DNA of 44,962 nt, from NCBI GenBank assembly GCA_027943245.1, contig JANDJZ010000371.1, positions 1 through 44,962 of the forward strand, in the 5' to 3' direction. The stretch is from Acanthamoeba sp. SK_2022b (Eukaryota > Discosea > Longamoebia > Acanthamoebidae). Under the pieces are notes generated by a model. It saw only the letters and a list, made by a program, of their open reading frames with translations. It did not search any database and was not told the DNA's origin. Positions 1 through 8,678 of the stretch are shown here, piece by piece. The translations under genes and the position numbers were made by a program. Each line of letters opens with the position of its first letter. Within the stretch, counting starts at the first letter, position 1.

Positions 1-59
1 CTAACCCTAACCCTAACCCTAAACCCTAAGAAACCCTAACCCTAACCCTAACCCTAACC

Positions 60-131
<72 letters not shown>

Positions 132-165
132 CCCTAACCCTAAACCCTAAACCCTAACCCTAACC

Positions 166-244
<79 letters not shown>

Positions 245-388
245 CCCTAACCCTAACCCTAATCCTAACCCTAAAACCCTAACCCTAACCCTAACCCTAA
301 CCCTAACCCTAACCCTAACCCTAACCCTAAACCCAACCCTAAACCCTATACCCTAACCCTAACCCTAACCCTAACCCTAACCCTAACC
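1..388. repeat. Telomeric repeat array, left chromosome end
   Basis: A near-continuous array of CCCTAA units runs from base 1, with CCCTAAA units scattered through it. The C-rich strand reads 5'->3' inward, as expected for a left telomere. Off-type units (an inserted AAG near base 27, CCTAAT near 262, CCCTAAAA near 272, CCCAACCC and CCCTATA near 330-350) concentrate toward the inner part. The array stops abruptly at 388 and unique sequence begins. TTAGGG-type repeats mark the chromosome end in many eukaryotes, including amoebae. Confidence 0.98.
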
Positions 389-457
389 TCTGTGAGTGGT
401 TGTTCAACTGGGGTACTTGTGATTGGCTGCATCTGGGTGGCTTAAGTCACCACCAAT

Positions 458-523
458 CACATGTTGAGGCAACTAGGTTGTTTAAAGCACAGCCATTCAC
501 CTGCTGAGGCAACAAGGTTGTTT
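458..523. repeat. Subtelomeric imperfect direct repeat (two copies, 40-base period)
   Basis: Bases 458-483 and 498-523 are two imperfect copies of a 26-base segment starting CAC and ending GGTTGTTT, sharing TTGAGGCAAC/CTGAGGCAAC and AGGTTGTTT cores. They lie between the telomere and the first gene. The interval 389-717 otherwise shows only short recurring words such as GATTGGCT (421 and 596) and a CT tract (661-676) just before the first start codon. Function is unknown. Confidence 0.6.
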
Positions 524-717
524 GTGTCCCAGCAAATAGTGCTCTGGGTTGATAGCAGGAGTTGTTGCTATTGGTGCACTAACAGGAGTGTTGCTGATTG
601 GCTTGCTACATAGATAAATACTGCCCTCTGGCTGCCAGTCTTCCACCAATTCACCAACACTCTCTCTCTCTCTCTCAAGCCAACACAACAACTCACAACT
701 TTCAACAACCAGCGGCC

Positions 718-907
718 ATGGAGAAGGACTGCCCCAGCAACAATGAGGATGCCAAGACTACTGCCCCTGCTAGTACAAGCACTGAAGCAGCTGACAAGGA
801 GTATCTGGCCAAGCGCAAGGAATTCAGAGCAGCAGGTGTTCTTTATGGTATGTTTTTCCTATGTTTTTTGTTTGTCTTTTTTTTTTAACCTCTGGCTAAC
901 CTGTGTT

Positions 908-940
<33 letters not shown>

Positions 941-3259
941 GGTGATACCTATATTCAGATCCAGACACTGTCAAGCAGGGACAGAGGAAGCCCAGATTCT
1001 ATGGCCTTACAGGTGCCCAAGTCAGGCAGATTCCTCATGTCCAGGCTTGGCTGGATGACAAGAACTCTCTTGCCTTGGCCCTTGCTCGACCAGAGGTACA
1101 ATAATTCTTTCTCTCTCTCTCTCTCTCTCTCTTTCCTGCATAATAACATTATTGCTAACCCTTGCTTTTTGTTTGCAGGTTCTTGCACAGATTGCTGCCA
1201 CTTTGGAGAATCCTCGCTCTCCCAAGAAGGTCAACACTGCTGACACCAGGAAGGCTCTGAAGGATATGACTTCTGTTCTGGGCAGCTACTTTGGCTTCTG
1301 GTCCAAGTTCAGAGGTAGAGCCTCTTTTTTTGTTTGTTTGTTTGTTTGCTCTGTTGGTGTTGACTAACTTTTTTTTGTTTTTTTGATTTCCCCTATGTAG
1401 GTCTTCCAGCTACTGTGAGTTTGCTCCAGGAACCTGAAAGGGTGAAAGAGTACATTCAGTGGCTGGAGGCCTACTATGGGCCAGGTTCGACTGTGCGGAA
1501 CAAGTGCTGGCTGCTCAAGGGTTTTGTCAAGTTCCTGAGGACAGAGCTGAAGGAGGCCACGAACCAGGAGCTCACAAACCTCATCATCTGCAAGAAGCTA
1601 CTAGGCAGGGCAGCGAACAGGCACAAGCTTCAGGCAGCCAGGAACAGAGTCCTTCTGGCAGATGAAAAACACATGACTGCTGAAGGTTGTTTTTTGTTTT
1701 TTTTTTGTTTTGTTTTTTTTTGTCTTGTTCGCATTCTGAAGGGTTTCTTGACTTGGGGGGGAGGGAATATTTTGTTGTGCTCTCTTTTTATTTGCACACA
1801 CACAAACACACACATGACTGACTTTATTCTCTCTCTCTCTCTCTCTATTCTTTTTTTTGTTGTTGGTTTTATCTTTGGGGCTGGCAGGCAAGTTCTTTAC
1901 TAAGGAAGAGGGCCTGGCCTTTTTTTCCTGGCTGGTCAAGCAATGGGGCAGGCACATGGGGCTGTTCCTCAAGGTGCTGAGTGTGGATGAGATCAAGGCT
2001 CTGCCAGTCAAGTCTAAAAGGGTGAGGAGGCTGAAGGGGATGGCAATGCAAAGGATTCTGATGGGGATGATGCTCTACCTCGGTGGGGGACTCAGGAAAC
2101 AGGTATTTGTGAACCTCTATGCAGATCACCTGCAATGGGATGCAGAGGAGATGGTGATGCAGGTGGGTGATGAAAAGGTGACTCGCCTCAACACCACTCA
2201 CCTGCCCCTCCCGCCTCAGCTGTTTACCTATATAGAGTTCTTCAAACAGAGAGTGAGGCCCCACCTCTGCATAGATCCTGCTGATCCCCCTCTGGCTCTG
2301 TGGCTCAACTCAGTTGGCAACCCCATCACAACTGGAGCATTTGCTATCCAATTCAAAATCCTCATCAAAGACTTTAACCCTGAGCTCACCACCTCAGCCC
2401 TTGACTTCAGGAGGATGGTCATCACCAATCTCTTTGCAGGTTCTCTCTCTCTCTCTCACACACACAGGCAAAAAAACAACAACAACAAAAAAAACTAATA
2501 GACAACAACAACAAACACAGAGAGGATTCCCCTGGAGGAAGGTGAGACCATAGAGCACCTCCACAACAGGTTCAGTGATTACCTGGGAGTCTCTGTCAAG
2601 GTCATGAAGACTGTCTATAACAGGTTTGTGTGGTTCTTAACCCCCCCCCCACACACACACACACACACTAGATTGTTTGTCAAACTAACAGCAAAGTGTG
2701 CACTGGGTTGGGGGGGGGAAAAAAAAGACATGATCTCCACAAAAAACACAAGGGTACTCTTCACCTGGCCAACTCTGCCAAGGTAGCAGCAGGTGACCAC
2801 GAAACCATGTCTGAGATGGAAAAGAAGATGCTTGGTGCCATCACCTCTGAGGGAAAAGTCCAGAGAGTCGATGTGGAAAAGAGGAAGGCTAGAGAAACTG
2901 CTGATGATGCAGAGTGGGAAAGCTTGTCTGGCCACAAAAGAAAGAGTGCCAGGCTGCTTGAGGAGGAAGAGGAAGAAGAGGAAGAGGAAGAAGCAGAAGA
3001 GGAAGAAGAAGAAGAAGAGATGAACTCTGACAACGACCACAACTTCAGCGACAACGAGAAAGAGGATCAAGTGGAAGCGATTCAAGACATGAGGATCAAT
3101 AGTGAGGATGGCAAGCTCGAGGTCTGGGTCAAGTGGGAAGGCTACCCCACTGAGTTCAACACCTGGGAGGACTTTGACCAGATGGGGAATGCCCTGGAAT
3201 GTGTGGAGGAATTCCTCAAGCCCAACCTTGAGGTAATTCTCTTGGGTCAAAAAGAATGA
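718..3259 (+). CDS. Tyrosine recombinase with C-terminal chromodomain (subtelomeric, Crypton-like)
   Basis: Exons read in one continuous frame: 718-847, 959-1095, 1179-1314, 1401-1685, 1888-2439, 2521-2623, and probably 2692-3259; all introns are GT-AG. Exon 5 carries the first catalytic arginine in GGGLRKQVFVNL (Arg299) and the second-arginine box SALDFRRMVITNL (Arg404). Exon 6 carries YLGVSVKVMKTVYNR, with Tyr446 at the nucleophile position. Order and spacing (about 105 and 42 residues) match phage-integrase/Crypton enzymes, which cut and rejoin DNA through a 3'-phosphotyrosine. Leucine occupies the usual HxxR histidine position. After an acidic tract (about 2960-3018) a chromodomain spans 3067-3230, with VWVKWEGYP and FNTWED motifs; chromodomains bind methylated histone tails. 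The last intron (2624-2691) keeps frame, but G- and A-runs follow it, so the fusion is likely rather than certain. CCTTGAG|GTAATT near 3233 is an alternative splice exit. Confidence 0.72.
901..941 (+). repeat. (GTT)n microsatellite in intron 1 of the recombinase gene
   Basis: A GTT/TTG trinucleotide run lies in intron 848-958, before the acceptor at 956-958. It has no coding role because the exons on either side join in frame without it. Confidence 0.85.
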
Positions 3260-3530
3260 TAATAGACCTCCAACTCCATTGTTTTTTTTCTTCCATCTCT
3301 CAAGTCTTATTAGGGCTGGTCATCTAAGTCTTAGAACAATTATCACTTTGTGGCCTTGCGCGTTTAGAGAAAAATCTGGAAAAATATGCTTTTCTACATG
3401 CCACTGCCAGGTAAGATCTAGTCACATTCACAACTATCAAAATCAAACAAATTGGCTTAAATCAGCCCTAACCCTGAGCTGTGCATCTCTACACCTGTGC
3501 ACACAAGGTCTTAGAGAAAGAGTTCCCTTA

Positions 3531-3966
3531 AGAGTATCTCAAGTTGGTCACTCCTTCCACAGCCACCACTGCTTCCACAACCACTACTCCATCCATCTTG
3601 CCTCTTCTCCCTGACCCAGTCAACATCACTCCACCAAGTGAGGGCCAAGTACCTGCAGGAGCAACAATCTGTCCCTGAGGTACTTCTGTATCTGGTCTCC
3701 ACTGTGAAGGGGTAGGCTGCAAGAAAGCTGTCTCTCTGCAAAAGGCAGGGAAAGTGGAAATTACAATTTCCAATGGTCAGGGAGGAGGCATGAAGCTCTA
3801 CTGGTGTGAACACAACCATTTTAAATTGGGCAGGCAAGCACACCTTGGCCAATATCAAAAGAAGGTGACAGAGGTCATTCAGCAAGCAGGCTTTCCTGTC
3901 ATGCCTGTGACAGTTACCTGCATGGGTTGTGGTGATAAGTGCACCACAAAATTGCGCCTTGCCTGA
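3531..3966 (+). pseudogene. Zinc-ribbon-like ORF with an in-frame TGA
   Basis: One frame reads from a Thr/Ser/Pro-rich stretch (TATTASTTTTPSILP) into a Cys/His-rich segment: CEGVGC near 3692, YWCEHNHF near 3800 and CMGCGDKC near 3920, ending with TGA at 3964-3966. The pairs C-x4-C, C-x2-H-x-H and C-x2-C-x3-C suggest one or two metal-binding modules. A TGA at 3676-3678 interrupts the frame between the linker and the Cys-rich part, so this is either a broken gene or two exons around a small intron I could not place. I do not recognise the family. Its position directly after the recombinase gene makes it a candidate passenger or second ORF of the same element. Confidence 0.4.
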
Positions 3967-4257
3967 TTGTATTGTAAGCTACATGGTGTGTTAAACCCTA
4001 AGTTAGAGGATTCACTCACCACAACACCACTGCAAGGTAAAGTCAAGGAGAAGAAGAAAGGAGGTCAGCCATTACCACTTACCTCTACCAATCAGCTCCT
4101 CCTCCTCTTCTTCTGGTTACAGCATTACCCTACAGGATTCCTTCTCTCCTTGCTGTTTAGCATGGAGCAAACATTAGTTTCCTGCTATCTGTTAGCCACT
4201 TTAGCTGTCATACTGCTATTTCTGACATCACAATCTAATCCAGTTCCCTGATTACAG

Positions 4258-4597
4258 CACACACAAGTCAAGTGGAGTTGAGCTCTTTGGTGACCTTGTC
4301 ACCCTCATCATCAACTGCACAGAGCAGAAACAGCCTGATTTGACCATCAAACATGATGGCTTAGCACAGTTCAGTGGGAAGAAATGGTGTCCTACTTGGA
4401 CAAAGCTCATTGGGTGTGCACCTGCAAACAGGTACATCTACACACTCAATAAGTCATACAGGGGCAGCAACAACAATCCAATGGTCTACAAACGGCCAGA
4501 GAATAGGTACCATGAGAAGCTGTTGAGTCAGGAGACCATCACTGGCAATTCAGCCTTCAGCTTCATCCACAAATGGCACTCTGTGCTCATGAATTGA
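4258..4597 (+). CDS. Unrecognised terminal exon-like ORF
   Basis: An acceptor-like CCCTGATTACAG precedes an open frame that begins near 4258 and stops at TGA 4595-4597. The protein has a mixed hydrophobic/charged composition with motifs GVELFGDLVTLIINC, FSGKKWCPTW and SFIHKWHSVLMN. The composition looks coding rather than random, but no ATG opens it, so it is probably the last exon of a gene whose earlier exons lie in 3260-4250, possibly including the Cys-rich ORF. Family unknown. It sits in the subtelomeric block just before the minisatellite. Confidence 0.35.
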
Positions 4598-4799
4598 AAG
4601 GGGACATCAAGTGAGGCACTTCACTTCAACCACTCCTTCATTGGCATGCACCTCATCATAGAAAACGTGTTTGTGTCCTCAAGCAGTGCCCACCTAAAAA
4701 GAAGAATGAGAAGGAGAAGCACAAACAACATCACTGACACACACAACATGGAGAAGTGAAGCACAGACAACGGGAGGAAGGGAACAACTGACCTGCCTA
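4598..4799. other. Spacer between terminal ORF and minisatellite
   Basis: There is no convincing gene here. The sequence is CA- and AAG-rich with words such as AAAGAAGAATGAGAAGGAG, and it grades into the minisatellite. It may be 3' untranslated sequence of the preceding ORF. Confidence 0.4.
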
Positions 4800-5765
4800 C
4801 TAGACCACCTGACTGCTTGCTCCACTCCCACTTGTGCCACTCAACTCCTCACTGCTCACCCCACTCACCTCTTTACCACTTGACCCACTTGACCTGCTCA
4901 ACTGCTTGACTCTTTGCCACTCACATTCAACCACCACACAACTCACAGCCTCTCACTCCTCACCACTTGACCTGCTCAACTCCTTGCCACTCACTCCACT
5001 TGACTCCTCACCACTCAACTTGACCACCACTTGACCTGCTCAACTGCTCACCCCACTCAACTCCTTGCCACTCACCTCTTTGCTGCTTGACCCCACTTGA
5101 CCTGCTCAACTCCTTGCTGCTCACTCCACTTGACTCCTCGCCACACAACTTGCCCACTGCTTGACTTGCCTCTTCACTGCTCGACCTGCTTGACCACTTG
5201 CCCTGCTCAACTCCTCACCGCTCACCTCTTCACCACTCAACCTCACCACTCAACCCACTTGCCTCTTCACCACTCACCTCTTCACCACTCAACTCCTCAC
5301 CACTCGCCTCTTCGCCGCTCAACCCACTCGCCCTGCTCAACTCCTTGCCCCTCAACTCTTCACTGCTTGACTCTTAGCCACTCAACCTGCTCACCTCTTT
5401 GCCACTCAACTCCTCACCACTTGCCTCTTCACCACTCAACCTGCTCACCCTGCTCAACTCCTCGCCCCTTGCCCTGCTCAACCCCTTGCCTCTTTGCTGC
5501 TTGACCTGCTCAACTCCTCACCACTCACCTCTTCACCACTCAACCCCACTTGACCCACTTGACTCCTTACCACTCACTCCACTTGGCTCCTCACCACTCA
5601 ACTCAACCACCGCTTGAGTTGCCTCTTCACCACTCAACTGCTCACCCCCTCTACTCCTTGCTGCTCACCTCTTTGCTGCTTGGCCCCTTGCCCTGCTCAA
5701 CCCCTTGACTCTTTGCTGCTCAACTCTGCTTGTGCCCCTGCTCAACCCTCTCACCCTGCTCAAGC
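4800..5765. repeat. Subtelomeric G-poor minisatellite
   Basis: About 960 bases are built almost entirely from shuffled 10-base words, for example CTGCTCAACT, CCTTGCCACT, CACCTCTTCA, CCACTCAACC and CACTTGACCT. The top strand is strongly C/T/A-biased with guanine scarce. Word order varies, so it is a decayed or higher-order array rather than a clean tandem repeat. Open frames inside it (for example 5097-5504) are Cys/His/Leu/Thr-rich repeat translations and are not genes. Confidence 0.9.
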
Positions 5766-6463
5766 ACAATTAATCATTTGAAAGAGAAGAAGAGGGGATT
5801 TGGGGGGGGGGACTCACAGCATGCTCTGCCACCTGTTTCAAGATCCAAAAGAAAATTAGAGGATGCAGTGGTTCTTTTTTGGGGATGCTGGTCACATCAC
5901 AGTACCACAATTGTCATTGTGGGGAAGCAGAGACCAAGCTGGTAAAGCTTTTCTTTACTCCACATAAGAAGGAACAAGCTTCTTGCAAGGAGAGCTGATG
6001 CTTTCACCTCCAACCAAAAACTGGTCAAAGGAACTGATTTTTGTTCAAAATCAGAAGAACAAGCTGTGTTTGACACACAACTCCACAGAGGGGGCCTAAT
6101 CCCTCCACAGGTACTGTTGACAATGGGCTCAGCTTTGACACCCTTCCCATTGCCAGAGAGCTTTATCAGCTCTGCACCTCAGCAAGGTATTTGAGACTAA
6201 TGCACATGCACACTCCTTCATTTCTGATGGAGTCGCCCCAGACCACATGCAACCAAGCAAGGGCCAGTCACCCACTAACCCCCCCCCCCCACATTCTGGC
6301 GAACAGAGGTGTGGTGTTGGGGAGCGACAAAAGAAAACACACCCACAGCAAGAAAAAACCACAGAATTTGTGTCGACTAAGTCTCCCGCCTTCTGTGCGG
6401 CCACACAATTCTGACTTTAGCTTATTGGCAGCGACCTTGTTTTGGCGCACAGGCTGAGATTAG
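5766..6463. other. Decayed coding-like sequence before the interstitial telomere repeat
   Basis: There is no intact gene. A short frame from about 5887 reads MLVTSQYHNCHCGEAETKL and stops near 5995. Another near 6112 reads TVDNGLSFDTLPIARELYQL and then meets a GT donor-like site. The second fragment loosely recalls the second-aspartate region of piggyBac-type transposases, but it is too short to assign. A C-run (6282-6291) and a GA/CA-rich stretch follow. The interval is best read as remnants of mobile-element or subtelomeric genes. Confidence 0.3.
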
Positions 6464-6481
6464 CCCTAACCTAACCCTAAC
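6464..6481. repeat. Interstitial telomeric repeat
   Basis: The sequence is CCCTAA, CCTAA, CCCTAA, C in the same orientation as the terminal array. It lies exactly between the repeat-rich subtelomere and the gene-dense arm, 49 bases beyond the 3' end of the nuclease gene. Confidence 0.85.
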
Positions 6482-6530
6482 GCTTGCATTCATGACCACA
6501 ACGCGACTATTGTGACCTGCTCCAACAGGC

Positions 6531-7849
6531 TCAGGGTAACGCCTGGTTCAGGAGGTGAGCGAGGCGTGCACCAGCGGCAGCGACTCGCTCCAAGATGATG
6601 GGCATGCTGTGCGCGTAGTACTCCTCGCCGATCTCCACGGTCGCCCGCTTGCCTTGCCCTGTATGCATACGCGTATGAGAGAGAGAGAAAGAGAGACAGC
6701 GAGTCCAATCGGTGGCATGATACCATGCGGCTCCATGAAGTGATAGGCATCGTGCTCGACGAAGTGGAAGCTCTCCTCAGCCCACTCGACCGGGTCCGCA
6801 GCCAGCCACTCGTCAACTTTGGCAGGGTGCATTGCCATCATCTCTGCCAGGTATTGCGCCAGCAGCTCGTGGTTGGGCTCGAACCTGATGCAATCACAGA
6901 CCGCACCACACCGCACCACACCCAGAGGGCAGTCAGTGCCCAGTAGTGCACGTTTGCGCACAGCTATTATACACGGCTGGTGGATAGCGGGTAAGAGTGC
7001 ATGGGCCAGTGGGCGGCGAATGCACGCACCTCTCGAGCATGGCGGAATCCCAAAGCGAGTGAAGGTTGGTCGACTTGCCGAAGAAGTTCACCTTGACGTT
7101 GTTACCGCCCTTGTCTTCCACATACCCGCACTGCCGCAAGGCGTGAGGTGAGTGTGAGATCTGGAGGGGTTAAAGCGGTGTGGTGTGCATGCATGCGTGC
7201 GTCTGAAGATGTGGTGACGCACATGCATGGGTTGGTGGATGTCGCCAACAAAGTGAGTGAGGAAGGAGAGAGGGCAGGGTTCGTCCCCTCTGGCAAAGCC
7301 ACACGTGGAACCCTCTAGGTGCAGACGTCCTATGACCGATTGCGTGTGCGGCGTGGTGAGATCGGCGCAATCGAGCGTAAGGAGAGTGCAACGTGTTACT
7401 CGTGTAGTTGGTGATGGCGGCGACGACGCAATCGGCCGGGTCGCCGCAGTAGGCGGGAAGATAGCGCGGGGCATTCCTTGGGAAGTTCACAAAGTGGAGG
7501 TTGCCACTCCACGCCCCTCCCTGGGAGAAGAAAGGACGGAATGTGGGAGGTGGGCCGCACGCACACATACATTGTAAAGCTCGAACCTGAGAGCGAAACG
7601 TGTCGGGGTAGACCGCGGCGTCGGTCAGGGACGAGCCTGCTAAGTAACGGTCCACCGCCTGGACCAACCCTAACTAAGTTTTTATGAACGCGCAGGAGTG
7701 GAAGGGGGTGTACGTACGGCCTTGGCGGGTGCGGTGAGACGGTCATAGGCCAGCTGAGCGACGGTGCGGTGCCCGAGAGTGCCAAAGCCTTGAACGTGTT
7801 GTACCACAAAGACCACTACTACGAGGAGGATGAAGAACGTCGACTTCAT
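6531..7849 (-). CDS. S1/P1-type secreted nuclease (zinc-dependent)
   Basis: Seven exons (7849-7718, 7658-7587, 7520-7400, 7314-7223, 7130-7030, 6884-6724, 6658-6531) join in frame to 268 residues. S1/P1 enzymes cleave single-stranded DNA and RNA to 5'-nucleotides with three zinc ions, usually outside the cell or in lysosomes. A signal peptide (residues 1-21, FFILLVVVVFVVQHVQG) precedes FGTLGHRTVAQLAY. Metal-ligand motifs follow: AVYPDTFRS (Asp), NLHFVNFPRN (His), THFVGDIHQPMH (His/Asp/His) and STNLHSLWDSAM (His/Asp). Length fits the family. The family's mature N-terminal Trp, which ligates zinc through its backbone, is Phe22 here. The start is the only ATG leading a signal peptide. The phosphatase gene lies upstream on the same strand, 177 bases away. 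An intron GA tract (6678-6694) reads as CT in the gene's sense. Confidence 0.93.
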
Positions 7850-8026
7850 CTTTCTTGCGGGCAACAGCTGCTAACTGTTATATTAAAGTTGGAATAGTTG
7901 CCCATCACACTCGTCGACAACACAACAATCACGATTCGTGCAAGGCAATTCACGTGGCTGTCAATTTTAAACTGGGGCACGAGTTCTAACCCCAAGTGTT
8001 TACAAGTGGCAGAGCTCTGGCCACTT
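7850..8026. promoter_or_regulatory. Intergenic region upstream of the nuclease
   Basis: This 177-base gap lies between the nuclease start codon (7849) and the phosphatase stop codon (8027), both on the minus strand. It must hold the phosphatase 3' end and the nuclease promoter. It is AT-richer than the flanking exons. I see no definite TATA box or known operator. Confidence 0.4.
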
Positions 8027-8422
8027 TCAGGGGACGTGCGGGAATGGCGCGTGCTGATTCTGAACGATGGCGATAGCATCCTCAACAGACCCAGTGATGT
8101 CATACACTTGCTCCCAGCGCAAAGTAGTAGCGTTGTACACTTGCAAGCGGCCATAGCCATAGAGCCCTGTGATGTTGTTGTTGAGAGGAGAGACGCCTCC
8201 GGCAATCAGTGTGGGGCCAACCCAATCCAAAGCTTTTGGAGGAGAGTCACCCACCAGGTAGCCAAGAACGGAAGGCGGACCAAGGTCCTTTGGGACCAAG
8301 GATGGCATTAACACAAATTCCGTCCTGCTCGTTGCATCCTGCCGCACCCGAAATGATGTGGACCGGGGCCAGTGGGTTGACGTAGTCCCTCTGCGTAACC
8401 TGGTTTGTTTGTGTTGTGACCA

Positions 8423-8480
<58 letters not shown>

Positions 8481-8639
8481 TAAGTTTGCGTCCTTTGCGT
8501 GGAGCAAGAGCGGGGTTGGGGAAAAAATGTTAGCAGTAGTAGAGCATCATCACCGTTTCATTGTACACAGGCCAGAGCCGTTCATAGGAGTGCTCGTGGG
8601 CCTCAATGATGACGTCGACTCCGTACTTATAGAAGAGCC

Positions 8640-8678
<39 letters not shown>

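Noticed and set aside
2615..3250. 211-residue minus-strand open frame
   Set aside because: It is antisense to the chromodomain exon; its poly-Phe/Leu run is the complement of the acidic AAG/GAA tract.
5097..5504. 135-residue open frame in the minisatellite
   Set aside because: It is a direct translation of the short repeated words, with only a few amino acids (Cys, His, Leu, Thr, Ser, Pro).
7664..7676. AACCCTAACT as a second interstitial telomere repeat
   Set aside because: It is a single unit in a nuclease intron, expected by chance; likewise the short matches near 3467, 3991 and 17835.
8424..8476. CRISPR-like or structural repeat
   Set aside because: It is a simple CA dinucleotide run in an intron of a eukaryotic gene.
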